Position numbers and translations under genes: made by a program
The notes under the pieces: model-generated
Seen by the model: the letters and a program-made list of their open reading frames with translations, nothing else
What the model was told of the DNA's origin: nothing
Database searches by the model: none
Source: an uncultured Paraprevotella sp.
Lineage (GTDB): Bacteria; Bacteroidota; Bacteroidia; Bacteroidales; Bacteroidaceae
Direction of reading: 5' to 3'
NCBI GenBank assembly: GCA_944321975.1
Contig: CALUNJ010000016.1
Span: 1-36,995, forward strand
DNA length: 36,995 bases
Shown: positions 1-7,044 of the stretch, piece by piece
Numbering within the stretch: position 1 is the stretch's first letter
Layout of the letters: each line of letters opens with the position of its first letter

Positions 1-112
1 TGCGACTGTTGCCAAGTCATTACCTCCGTCTTTGAAGAACGCTCGTAAATAGCTTATTTCTAATGTATTCCTATCTTGATATCGTTTTTTTCAACAGAAA
101 AAGTCGTGAATA

Positions 113-145
113 TTTGTTGAGTCAAATAAAATAACGTATTTTTGC
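113..145 (+). promoter_or_regulatory. Bacteroidota-type promoter of the CXXX-peptide locus
   Basis: A perfect TAnnTTTGC -7 element lies at 137-145 (TATTTTTGC). A TTTG -33 element at 113-116 is 20 bases upstream, the usual spacing for the main sigma factor of Bacteroidota. The predicted transcript starts near 150, about 350 bases before the first precursor start codon. This is the only good promoter I see before the operon. Confidence 0.6.
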
Positions 146-498
146 ATCGGACATAGCCAGCCCGGAGGGGTGGGCACTGTTCGTTTTTGATGGTAAAAGG
201 ACGTTTACGGACGTTTTCTTCTGTAGTCAAACTTCGCAACTTTGATTCCATTTCAGAAGATACGGCAACGGGACGTTCACGTGGGGTGTATTGTACTCGT
301 CCGGGCGGCTTCCTTGTGAAGCCTTTCCGTGCTTTACATAAATTCATCTTGACGTGGGCTGGCTGCGTTGCTCATCCTGAAATGGGGGCAATGCGAAGGC
401 CTGACTACGGGATGAGCGGAAGTACAGATGCCCACGTCTTTATTTTTATTAATCAGCTGAATCTTGGGGCGTTCTATAAGCATGGAAAATGATGTGTT
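146..498 (+). other. Long untranslated leader or unrecognised small ORF upstream of precursor 1
   Basis: About 350 bases separate the predicted transcription start from the first precursor. The stretch is open in one plus frame (187-492) and largely open on the minus strand (60-347), but neither translation resembles a known protein or shows a signal peptide, and the plus frame starts with TTG or an adjacent ATG without a ribosome-binding site. I see no clear riboswitch fold by eye. It may be a regulatory leader, a degraded gene or a dispersed repeat. Bases 2-52 could be the last codons of a gene outside the window, but nothing supports that beyond one short open frame. Confidence 0.3.
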
Positions 499-801
499 AT
501 GGAAACAAACGACAAAAATGGGGATTTGCAGTCCAGGCGTGAGTTCTTCAAAAGGGCGGCAAAAGGTGTCTTGCCGATTATTGGGGGAGTAATTTTGGCC
601 AATCTGCCAATGCTTGCAAGTGCATCCGAAAAAGGCTACTGCGATGGATGCCATTATGGATGTTCCAATACTTGTAGTGGAACCTGCAGTGGGAGTTGCA
701 AAAACACTTGTGACACGACTTGCAGCGGTAGTTGTAGCGGAAGTTGCAAATGGACTTGCAGTACGACTTGTAGCGGGTCATGTTCAGGTTCAAGTCGGTA
801 A
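499..801 (+). CDS. Tat-exported CXXX-repeat radical SAM target peptide (precursor 1)
   Basis: This 100-residue protein is the likely substrate of the radical SAM maturase encoded downstream. Residues 12-19 (SRREFFKR) form a twin-arginine motif, followed by a hydrophobic stretch at about 24-40 and a probable cleavage site after Ala-Ser-Ala (40-42). The mature part is almost pure Cys-X-X-X: cysteines occur at 48 and then every fourth residue from 51 to 95 (13 in all), with Ser, Gly and Thr dominating between them. The protein ends soon after the last Cys. The architecture matches the computationally defined family of Cys-Xaa-Xaa-Xaa repeat radical SAM target proteins. I infer that Cys side chains become crosslinked or otherwise modified before export; the chemistry is not known from sequence. 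The ATG at 499 puts the RR motif near the N-terminus and has no strong ribosome-binding site, which is normal in this phylum. Confidence 0.85.
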   Translation: METNDKNGDLQSRREFFKRAAKGVLPIIGGVILANLPMLASASEKGYCDGCHYGCSNTCSGTCSGSCKNTCDTTCSGSCSGSCKWTCSTTCSGSCSGSSR

Positions 802-903
802 ATAGGATTTGGCGGCAGGGATGGTTTCAACCTCAACGAACTCATTCTTGCCTTTTCAGATTATGTAGTTTTACTTTTTGTTGTAACAGTAAAAAGGATT
901 AAG

Positions 904-1415
904 ATGGGACATGGGAATGATGAAATGGGAGAAATCTTGTCGAGGCGCGATTTCTTTAAGAATGCGGCAAGGAAATCCTTGCAATATTAGGACTGCTGGC
1001 TTTTGGCACTTCGGTTTTCTCTTCTTGCGACAAAGAGGACGATGAGATCTTGGATGATGGTGGGGGGAATGAAGGCGGCGGGGGCCGTTGTGGTGGTTCT
1101 TGTACGGCGAATTGCCGAAACAGTTGCAAGGTCAATGCCGCTTGGCAGCCGGCCTCTTGTTCGGGTGCCACTTGTACAGGGGCATGCTTTGATGCGTGCA
1201 AGACCTCGTGTGCTTCTTCTTCCACTGCTTCCGGGGCTTCCAATGGTTGTTCTGAATGTACGGCTCGTTGCTACAACGGTTGCACTTCATGTACGGGGTC
1301 ATGCACTGGCAGTTGCGGCGGAAGCAGTTGTTCTTCGACTTGTTCCGGCGGATGCAGTCGCTTGTGTACTACGACTTGCAGCATCCAATGTTCAAGAGTG
1401 TCTTATAGAAGATAG
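904..1415 (+). pseudogene. Second CXXX-type precursor, frameshifted; predicted Tat lipoprotein
   Basis: The ATG at 904 opens a leader with a twin-arginine motif (SRRDFFKNAARK) that runs into a stop at 988-990. The continuation is in another frame: from about 972 it encodes a hydrophobic segment ending FGTSVFSSC, then DKEDDE, a Gly/Asp linker and a Cys-rich domain with 22 cysteines, mostly three residues apart but less regular than precursor 1. One extra base near 970 (for example AAG GAA in place of AGG AAA) would join them into one protein of about 170 residues. The join looks like a Tat signal with a lipobox. CDKEDDE also resembles the acidic surface-export signal described after the lipid-anchored Cys in Bacteroidota. 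The lesion may be a true mutation, a sequencing error in a short A/G run or, less likely, programmed frameshifting. No other start codon would place an export signal on the Cys-rich part. Confidence 0.7.
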
Positions 1416-1428
1416 AATCGTGAATTTT

Positions 1429-2652
1429 ATGAGTCAAGTGAAAGAGATAGAGAAACCGTGGAGAAATGGCATGGCCAAGTCCATCACGTTCATAGTTACG
1501 AAAGATTGTCAGTTGGCTTGCAAATATTGTTACCTCGTGGGGAAAAACGAAAAGGAGCGGATGTCTTGGACGGTTGCCCGGCAAGCGATAGACTACATTC
1601 TTGGTCACGAGGAGGATATGCCGGAAGAAAGCGTGGTATGGGATTTTATCGGAGGGGAGCCGTTTTTGGAGATTGACCTGGTTGACCGGATTTGCGATTA
1701 TTTGAAGACGGAGATGTTCCGGTTGGATCATCATTGGTTCAATTCTTATCGCTTTTCTTTTTCCACTAATGGTATTAATTATGATTCAGAGAAAGTACAA
1801 CGGTTCATTACAAAGAATCACAACCATTTGAGCATAGGCATTACTATTGACGGGACAGAACGGAAGCATGACTTGAATCGTGTTTGGAAAAGGGTGAACG
1901 GGGAGGAGCGTGGGTCGTATCGTGATGTGGTACGCAACATTCCGCTATGGTTGGAGCAATTTCCGGATGCGGGTACAAAAGTGACCATCAGCAGTGCGGA
2001 TATTCCTTATATCAAAGAAAGCGTGTTGCATCTTTATGGCCTTGGCATACATGAAGTGAACATCAACTGCGTGTTTGAGAAAGTGTGGAAAGAAGGAGAT
2101 GACCTTCTTTTCGAGGATCAGTTGATGCAGTTGGCCGATGCGATAATCGATGGCGGTTATTATGAGAATTATGCTTGTTCGTTCTTTTCTGAGCATATCG
2201 GGAAACCGCTTGATTGCGTCCTGCAAAATCAGAATTGGTGCGGGGCAGGTAGAATGTTGGCTGTCGATGCGGAGGGGAATTTCTATCCCTGCACGCGTTT
2301 CGCGCAATATTCGTTGCGCGAGAAGAAGGCTTGGATCATAGGCAATGTGCATGACGGCATTGATTGGAACAAGCTGCGCCCGTTCCTTACGCTCGACCGC
2401 TGCACGCAATCGCCGCAAAAGTGCATAGACTGCGAGGTGGCCGAGGGGTGTGCTTGGTGTCAAGGGGAGAATTATGACGCGGCGGACACGCCTACGATTT
2501 TCCAGCGTTCCACGGCCATCTGCCTGATGCACAAAGCAAGGGTGCGGGCCAACAATTATTATTGGAACAAGTTGTTCCGGAAGCTGGAGCTGGAAGGGAC
2601 GCGGGAGAGCTATGAGGCCAAAAGGCCGGAGTCTAACCCTGTAATTTGCTGA
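1429..2652 (+). CDS. Radical SAM/SPASM peptide maturase, CXXX-repeat target family
   Basis: This 407-residue enzyme is the probable modifying enzyme of the Cys-repeat precursors, acting in the cytoplasm before Tat export. It carries the S-adenosylmethionine [4Fe-4S] motif CX3CX2C at Cys27, Cys31 and Cys34 (DCQLACKYCY) and the GGEP motif at 75-78. The C-terminal half has the cysteine pattern of a SPASM domain, which binds auxiliary iron-sulfur clusters: Cys271, 288, 325, 332, 335, 341, 344 and 365. SPASM radical SAM proteins generally modify ribosomal peptides, often forming thioethers from Cys. I chose the ATG at 1429 (an in-frame GTG at 1420 is possible) because the upstream open frame only shadows the Cys-rich domain of precursor 2. 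The gene begins 13 bases after that precursor and ends 4 bases before the next gene. Family assignment is strong; the reaction is inferred. Confidence 0.88.
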   Translation: MSQVKEIEKPWRNGMAKSITFIVTKDCQLACKYCYLVGKNEKERMSWTVARQAIDYILGHEEDMPEESVVWDFIGGEPFLEIDLVDRICDYLKTEMFRLDHHWFNSYRFSFSTNGINYDSEKVQRFITKNHNHLSIGITIDGTERKHDLNRVWKRVNGEERGSYRDVVRNIPLWLEQFPDAGTKVTISSADIPYIKESVLHLYGLGIHEVNINCVFEKVWKEGDDLLFEDQLMQLADAIIDGGYYENYACSFFSEHIGKPLDCVLQNQNWCGAGRMLAVDAEGNFYPCTRFAQYSLREKKAWIIGNVHDGIDWNKLRPFLTLDRCTQSPQKCIDCEVAEGCAWCQGENYDAADTPTIFQRSTAICLMHKARVRANNYYWNKLFRKLELEGTRESYEAKRPESNPVIC

Positions 2653-2656
2653 GTTT

Positions 2657-3601
2657 ATGATGCAGTATCTTTTAATTTTGTTGGATGACACGTCCGTGTC
2701 GTTCTGCCATAATGGCAATGAAAGGAAGCAACGGCGGCCCATGCCATTGGAAATGTTGAAAGACGGCATCCTGTATGGGATGAAAGAAAACCTGAACATC
2801 CAGTTTGTCTATCCCGGTTATGAATTGCCGGCGGCATATCATGAAACCATTGAAACCATCGACCACACGAAAATCAAACCTGCCGCCTTGGCGGCAGGAG
2901 CTGACATCGTGGTGTTGGACGGGGCGTTGGGCGTGGATGCTTTTGTGCCTGCGGACGGAGTGGTGTATGTGTTGCGGTGGTCAAAGGAAAAGTTGTTTGG
3001 CGGAGTGCCGTCCATAAGCCGCCTGTTGGAGAAGGTGGCGCGGTTGAATGTGGTCATCACGGATGTGGAAACGTTTGATGATGACGATTTCAATAAATAC
3101 CGGGAGGCATTGGCAGAATTGTCCGGCGGGCTGGAACGTTTGTATGTCGCGGGCAAGAACCCACAATTGAATTTGCTGACAGACCGCGTGATGCTCACGG
3201 GAATGAACCATTGCGGGGCGGGCGACACCAGCATTACGCTTGCGCCGGACGGGCGTTTTTATGTCTGTCCCGCGTTTTACCAATCGGCAGGCGGATATGC
3301 TGTCGGTTCGCTAACCGCCGGCCTTGATCTCAGGAACGCGCAATTATACAAGCTCGACCATGCCCCGTTGTGTCGTATATGCGATGCTTTCCAATGCCGC
3401 CGCTGTGTGTGGCTGAACCGGAAAACCACGTTAGAGGTGAATACGCCGAGCCATGAACAGTGCGTGGTGGCACACTTGGAGCGGAATGCGGCACGCGAAC
3501 TTATGCTCAATATCCGGCGGCACGGCATGTTCCTGCCAGGGGCGGAAGAGATTAAGAAAATTGATTATTTGGATCCTTTTGAAGTGAGAAAAGTATGGTA
3601 A
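2657..3601 (+). CDS. CXXX-repeat peptide maturase (SPASM-like partner without radical SAM motif)
   Basis: A 314-residue protein that matches, from memory of the family description, the CXXX repeat peptide maturase that accompanies this class of radical SAM enzyme. The N-terminal half has no CX3CX2C cluster motif. The C-terminal part is SPASM-like: Cys186 in HCGAGD, Cys204 in FYVCPA, then Cys239, 242, 247, 250 (CX2CX4CX2C) and Cys269. This parallels the equivalent region of the neighbouring radical SAM enzyme, so it may have arisen from such an enzyme by loss of the catalytic barrel function. I infer a substrate-binding, electron-transfer or partner-subunit role. ATG codons at 2657 and 2660 are both possible starts. 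The coding region overlaps the next gene by 7 bases, which suggests translational coupling. Confidence 0.75.
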   Translation: MMQYLLILLDDTSVSFCHNGNERKQRRPMPLEMLKDGILYGMKENLNIQFVYPGYELPAAYHETIETIDHTKIKPAALAAGADIVVLDGALGVDAFVPADGVVYVLRWSKEKLFGGVPSISRLLEKVARLNVVITDVETFDDDDFNKYREALAELSGGLERLYVAGKNPQLNLLTDRVMLTGMNHCGAGDTSITLAPDGRFYVCPAFYQSAGGYAVGSLTAGLDLRNAQLYKLDHAPLCRICDAFQCRRCVWLNRKTTLEVNTPSHEQCVVAHLERNAARELMLNIRRHGMFLPGAEEIKKIDYLDPFEVRKVW

Positions 3602-3867
3602 AGAAAGCAATAGGGCAGGTTACGCCCGAAGAGAAAAACGAAATCCAAATGTTGTTTGAGCGACGCAACGGATTGAACGAATTGGCAAAAATCGTCACCG
3701 CAGAAAATGCGGACTTGTATGAGAAATTGGTGAGAGACCTCGGCGAGACGGGCACGAAATTCCAGGCGTGGTGGGACCGCATGGCGCAGAAATACCAGTG
3801 GGAAAGCGCGGAAGACGGCCATTGGGAAATTAACTTCGACACTTGTGAAATTTATTTGGTAGGGTAA
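3595..3867 (+). CDS. Small CXXX-repeat peptide modification system protein
   Basis: A 90-residue soluble, charged protein with one cysteine and no signal peptide or membrane segment. Most of it looks helical (residues about 10-70), with a Trp-rich part (QAWWDRMAQKYQW) and an acidic C-terminus. Its size and place between the maturases and tatA match the small accessory family known only from CXXX-repeat loci. Possible roles are precursor recognition or escort to the Tat system, but nothing in the sequence decides between them. It overlaps the preceding gene by 7 bases and ends 6 bases before tatA. Confidence 0.65.
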   Translation: MVKKAIGQVTPEEKNEIQMLFERRNGLNELAKIVTAENADLYEKLVRDLGETGTKFQAWWDRMAQKYQWESAEDGHWEINFDTCEIYLVG

Positions 3868-3873
3868 ACGGCG

Positions 3874-4143
3874 ATGGTACAGTTCTTATTTATCGGAACG
3901 ACGGAACTCCTGCTGATTGGCGGCATCGCATTGCTCTTGTTCGGCGGCAAGAAGCTGCCTGAGATGATGCGTGGGCTTGGCCAAGGCGTAAGAGAGTTCA
4001 AGAAAGGGGTGAACGAGGTGAAGGACTCCGTGGAGGGGGGCGCGGAGCAAGAGGAAAATGCCGATGCGCCGGGCGAAAAAGCCAAGCATGCCGGGACGGA
4101 TGAGAGGAAAGTGACGGATGGGGAAAAAGGGCAGCGGCAATGA
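3874..4143 (+). CDS. tatA: Sec-independent protein translocase TatA
   Basis: An 89-residue TatA/TatE-family protein. It has a short N-terminal region, one membrane helix at about residues 8-23, the family's Phe-Gly hinge followed by an amphipathic helix ([18 protein letters not shown]), and a charged tail. TatA polymerises to form the passage for folded proteins with RR signal peptides. Its place directly after the modification genes, in the same operon as two RR-leader precursors, suggests a dedicated export route for the modified peptides. The 3' end overlaps tatC by 26 bases. No tatB-like gene is present in the window, so this TatA probably works in a two-component TatAC system. Confidence 0.9.
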   Translation: MVQFLFIGTTELLLIGGIALLLFGGKKLPEMMRGLGQGVREFKKGVNEVKDSVEGGAEQEENADAPGEKAKHAGTDERKVTDGEKGQRQ

Positions 4144-4930
4144 CTTGATGACTTTTGGCGGACACCTCGAAGTGTTCCGCCAAATTATTTTCCGCATAAT
4201 TGGGGTGGGCGGCGTCGTGTCCGCAGGCGTGTTTTGCTTTAAGGATGCGACGTGGGGCATGCTGCTTGCTCCGAGTGAGTGGGATTTTGTAACCTATCGT
4301 TGGATTGAGCGCGTGGCCCGGGCAATGGGCATGGACGGCTTCCGCATCCCGGAGTTTCACGTGAAGTTGATTGCCACGGATTTGTCCAGCCAATTCATGA
4401 CCCATCTCACCACTTCCGTTTATTTGGGTGCGTTGGTGGCTTCACCTTATATATTATATGAATTGTTCCGTTTCGTGTCTCCGGCCTTGTTTGAGAACGA
4501 GCGGAAATCTTCCGTGAAGGCCATTGTGGCGGTCTATGCCCTTTTCATTGCCGGACTGCTGCTGAGTTATTACGTGCTGTTTCCCCTTTCGTTCCGGTTC
4601 CTGGGCACTTATCGTGTTTCGGAGCGGGTGGAAAGCACGATTACGCTGGACAGTTATGTGGGGACGTTCGTGACATTGGCCTTGCTGATGGGCGTGGTGT
4701 TCCAGCTTCCTGTCGTTTCCTTTGTGTTGGGCAAGATGGGGGTTGTGGACGCAAGCATGCTCTCGAAATACCGCAAACATGCCTTTCTGGCCATACTGAC
4801 AGTGGCGGCTGTCATTACGCCGGGGCAAGACATCCCAAGCCTGGCCCTGGTGTCGTTGCCTTTGTATTTGTTGTATGAGCTGAGCATTTTGATTGTGGGC
4901 AGGTGGGGACGCAGGCGCGCCGGAATGTGA
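4118..4930 (+). CDS. tatC: Sec-independent protein translocase TatC
   Basis: A 270-residue polytopic inner-membrane protein, close to the usual TatC length, and the component that recognises the twin-arginine signal. The family's N-terminal cytoplasmic signature is present (FGGHLEVFR, near residues 13-21), as is the characteristic loop after the second helix ([20 protein letters not shown]). About six hydrophobic segments can be counted, with the ITPGQDIPS loop near the end. The ATG at 4118 lies inside tatA; a second ATG ten codons later is also possible. It is the last gene of the CXXX-peptide operon and is followed by a separate promoter for the ribosomal genes. Confidence 0.92.
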   Translation: MGKKGSGNDLMTFGGHLEVFRQIIFRIIGVGGVVSAGVFCFKDATWGMLLAPSEWDFVTYRWIERVARAMGMDGFRIPEFHVKLIATDLSSQFMTHLTTSVYLGALVASPYILYELFRFVSPALFENERKSSVKAIVAVYALFIAGLLLSYYVLFPLSFRFLGTYRVSERVESTITLDSYVGTFVTLALLMGVVFQLPVVSFVLGKMGVVDASMLSKYRKHAFLAILTVAAVITPGQDIPSLALVSLPLYLLYELSILIVGRWGRRRAGM

Positions 4931-4999
4931 GGGTGCGGCTGTGTGTCAGGCTCGTGTCCTTGTTTGTCCCGCGATATTTTGAAAGAAAAATTCCGGGGT

Positions 5000-5035
5000 T
5001 TTGTTGGCTATTTGGCTGGAAAATAGTAATTTTGC
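5000..5035 (+). promoter_or_regulatory. Promoter of the rplM operon
   Basis: A perfect TAnnTTTGC -7 element (TAATTTTGC) lies at 5027-5035. TTTGTTG at 5000-5006 supplies the -33 element 20-23 bases upstream. The predicted transcript starts near 5042, leaving a leader of about 140 bases before rplM. Confidence 0.65.
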
Positions 5036-5041
5036 AAGCCG

Positions 5042-5179
5042 ATTATTATCTATGAGGCAGCAAATGCCTTGAAATCTGCGTGTTAATAGTCCCTCCATTG
5101 GCCTGAAGGGACGGTTAGTGAATCGCGGAAACAAAGATTTAGAGTTTTTTAGTAGTAACATTATTATTCAAATTAGAAA
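5042..5179 (+). promoter_or_regulatory. Structured 5' leader of rplM
   Basis: The leader contains a hairpin with a perfect 6-bp stem, GTCCCT at 5089-5094 and AGGGAC at 5107-5112, around a 12-base loop. Ribosomal-protein operons are often controlled by a ribosomal protein binding its own leader, and a 140-base leader with a strong stem fits that pattern. This is inference; I do not recognise it as a named RNA family. Confidence 0.4.
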
Positions 5180-5641
5180 ATGGACACTTTAAGTTACAAG
5201 ACCATTTCGGCCAACAAGGCGACTGCAAAGAAAGAATGGGTCGTTGTGGATGCCACAGACCAGGTTCTGGGTCGTTTGGGTTCAAAAGTGGCAAAATTGT
5301 TAAGGGGCAAGTACAAACCGAACTTTACACCCCATGTGGATTGCGGCGACAACGTGATTATCATCAATGCCGACAAGGTGAAGCTCACGGGCAACAAGTG
5401 GACGGACCGCGTGTATTTGCGCTACACGGGCTATCCCGGCGGACAGCGCGCCATGAGCCCCGCCGAGTTGATGGCACGCCCTAACGGCGCAGACCGTTTG
5501 CTGCGCAAGGTGGTGAAAGGCATGTTGCCGAAGAACCGCTTGGCTTCCCAGTTGTTGAGAAACCTGTATGTGTATGAGGGAAATGAGCACAAGCATGAGG
5601 CCCAGCAACCCAAAATGATTGATATAAACCTGTATAAATAA
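5180..5641 (+). CDS. rplM: 50S ribosomal protein L13
   Basis: A 153-residue L13, with the family core visible as VVDATDQVLGRLGSKVAKLL near the N-terminus, the TGYPGG motif, and VKGMLPKNRLASQLLRNLYVY near the C-terminus. L13 binds 23S rRNA early in large-subunit assembly. It begins the rplM-rpsI-rpsB-tsf operon, with rpsI 6 bases downstream. The start at 5180 follows an A-rich stretch (AGAAA) rather than a Shine-Dalgarno site. Confidence 0.98.
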   Translation: MDTLSYKTISANKATAKKEWVVVDATDQVLGRLGSKVAKLLRGKYKPNFTPHVDCGDNVIIINADKVKLTGNKWTDRVYLRYTGYPGGQRAMSPAELMARPNGADRLLRKVVKGMLPKNRLASQLLRNLYVYEGNEHKHEAQQPKMIDINLYK

Positions 5642-5647
5642 TAAACG

Positions 5648-6034
5648 ATGGAAGTGATTAATGCAATAGGCCGCCGTAAAAGCGCCGTGGCTCGCGTGTA
5701 TGTCAGCGAGGGTACAGGAAAGATTACCGTGAACAAGAAGGAGCTTTCCGTCTACTTCCCTTCGAGCATTCTTCAATATGTGGTGAAGCAGCCGTTGGTT
5801 ACGTTGGGCGTGGAAGAGAAATATGACATCAAGGTGAATGTCTACGGAGGTGGTTTCACCGGCCAGTCCCAGGCTTTGCGCTTGGCGATTGCCCGCGCTT
5901 TGGTGAAAATCAACGCAGAGGACAAGAAAGCGTTGCGTGCGGAAGGTTTCATTACGCGCGATGCCCGCGTGGTTGAACGCAAGAAGCCGGGTCGTCCGAA
6001 AGCCCGCCGCAGATTCCAGTTCAGTAAACGTTAA
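5648..6034 (+). CDS. rpsI: 30S ribosomal protein S9
   Basis: A 128-residue S9 with the family N-terminus (IGRRKSAVARVYV), the glycine-rich segment VYGGGFTGQSQALRLAIARAL, and the conserved basic C-terminal tail ending in RRRFQFSKR, which reaches toward the tRNA in the P site. Length and motifs are complete. It follows rplM by 6 bases, the standard gene order. Confidence 0.98.
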   Translation: MEVINAIGRRKSAVARVYVSEGTGKITVNKKELSVYFPSSILQYVVKQPLVTLGVEEKYDIKVNVYGGGFTGQSQALRLAIARALVKINAEDKKALRAEGFITRDARVVERKKPGRPKARRRFQFSKR

Positions 6035-6159
6035 TATCGGCCGTTTATCGAGCTGCATCAATGGACGTTTAGTATCTAAACTCTCGGGATTCCCCGTGGA
6101 CTACTCGAGGGTTGGTTGAAAAAAACAAAAAAGAAAGTAAACGATTAAAAGAAAAGAAC
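6035..6159 (+). promoter_or_regulatory. Intra-operon leader before rpsB with two hairpins
   Basis: This 125-base gap has no TAnnTTTG promoter element but holds two compact stems: GTTTAG/CTAAAC at 6067-6072 and 6076-6081 (6 bp, 3-base loop), and CGGG/CCCG at 6085-6088 and 6093-6096. Structured leaders for S2 autoregulation are known in other bacteria. A similar role here is inference. Confidence 0.35.
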
Positions 6160-7005
6160 ATGTCAAGAACTAATTTTGAGACTCTGTTGGAGGCCGGTTG
6201 CCACTTTGGCCATTTGAGAAGAAAATGGAACCCGGCGATGGCTCCGTATATTTTCATGGAGCGCAACGGCATCCATATCATCGACCTGCACAAGACCGTG
6301 GCTAAAATCGACGAGGCTGCGGAGGCGTTGAAACAAATTGCAAAATCCGGAAAGAAGATTTTGTTCGTTGCTACTAAGAAACAAGCCAAGCAGATCGTGG
6401 CTGAGAAAGCTGCGGCTGTGAACATGCCGTATGTCATCGAACGGTGGCCGGGCGGCATGCTGACCAACTTCCCGACCATCCGCAAGGCCGTGAAGAAGAT
6501 GGCCAACATTGACAAACTGACGGCTGACGGCACTTATGCCAACTTGTCGAAGCGCGAGATCCTTCAGATTTCCCGTCAGCGTGCCAAGTTGGAAAAGAAC
6601 CTGGGTTCTATCGTTGACCTGACCCGTCTGCCGTCTGCCCTTTTCGTGGTGGATGTGTTGAAGGAGCAGATCGCCGTGCGCGAGGCCAACCGCTTGGGCA
6701 TTCCCGTGTTTGCCATTGTGGACACGAATTCCAACCCGAACAATGTGGACTTCGTGATCCCGGCCAATGACGATGCGAACAAGAGCGTGGAGGTGATCCT
6801 GGACGCCTGCTGTTCGGCCATCGCCGAGGGCCTGGAGGAGCGCAAGGCTGAGAAAGTGGACACCGAGGCTGCCGGCGAGGGCGAAAACAAGCCCCGCAAG
6901 CGTTCGGCCAAGGCCCGCGTGGAGAAGGCCGAAGAGGCAGCTCCCGCCGCCGAGGAGGTAGCCGCCGAGCCGGAAGCCCAGGAAACTGCCGCAACCGAGG
7001 CATAA
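6160..7005 (+). CDS. rpsB: 30S ribosomal protein S2
   Basis: A 281-residue S2. The canonical body starts SRTNFETLLEAGCHFGHLRR and includes the conserved WNPAM, FVATKKQA, RWPGGMLTN and GIPVFAIVDTNSNP segments. The last 45 or so residues are an Ala/Glu/Lys-rich extension (KPRKRSAKARVEKAEEAAPA onward), common in Bacteroidales S2 and probably disordered. An in-frame open stretch extends back to 6112, but the ATG at 6160 matches the family N-terminus. EF-Ts follows after 39 bases. Confidence 0.97.
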   Translation: MSRTNFETLLEAGCHFGHLRRKWNPAMAPYIFMERNGIHIIDLHKTVAKIDEAAEALKQIAKSGKKILFVATKKQAKQIVAEKAAAVNMPYVIERWPGGMLTNFPTIRKAVKKMANIDKLTADGTYANLSKREILQISRQRAKLEKNLGSIVDLTRLPSALFVVDVLKEQIAVREANRLGIPVFAIVDTNSNPNNVDFVIPANDDANKSVEVILDACCSAIAEGLEERKAEKVDTEAAGEGENKPRKRSAKARVEKAEEAAPAAEEVAAEPEAQETAATEA

Positions 7006-7044
7006 TGGAGTTTATTCGTTAAAACAAATAGTAAAAAGAAGATT

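Noticed and set aside
60..492. Small proteins on either strand before precursor 1
   Set aside because: No recognisable domain, signal or ribosome-binding site; both strands are open over the same bases, so at most one could be real. Kept as an unassigned leader.
640..800. Short tandem repeats that might suggest a CRISPR or satellite
   Set aside because: They are imperfect and explained by coding of the Cys-X-X-X repeats; there are no unique spacers.
614..845. Open frames on both strands across the Cys repeats of precursor 1
   Set aside because: They come from the repetitive codons of the precursor and have no start signals or similarity.
869..894. Weak hairpin TTTTAC/GTAAAA between the two precursors as a terminator or attenuator
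   Set aside because: The stem is AT-rich, interrupted by a 4-base bulge and has no T run; too weak to call.
1003..1428. Upstream extension of the radical SAM reading frame by about 142 codons
   Set aside because: It is an out-of-phase reading of the precursor 2 Cys-rich domain, rich in Val, Leu and Arg with no family similarity; the enzyme motif begins naturally after the ATG at 1429.
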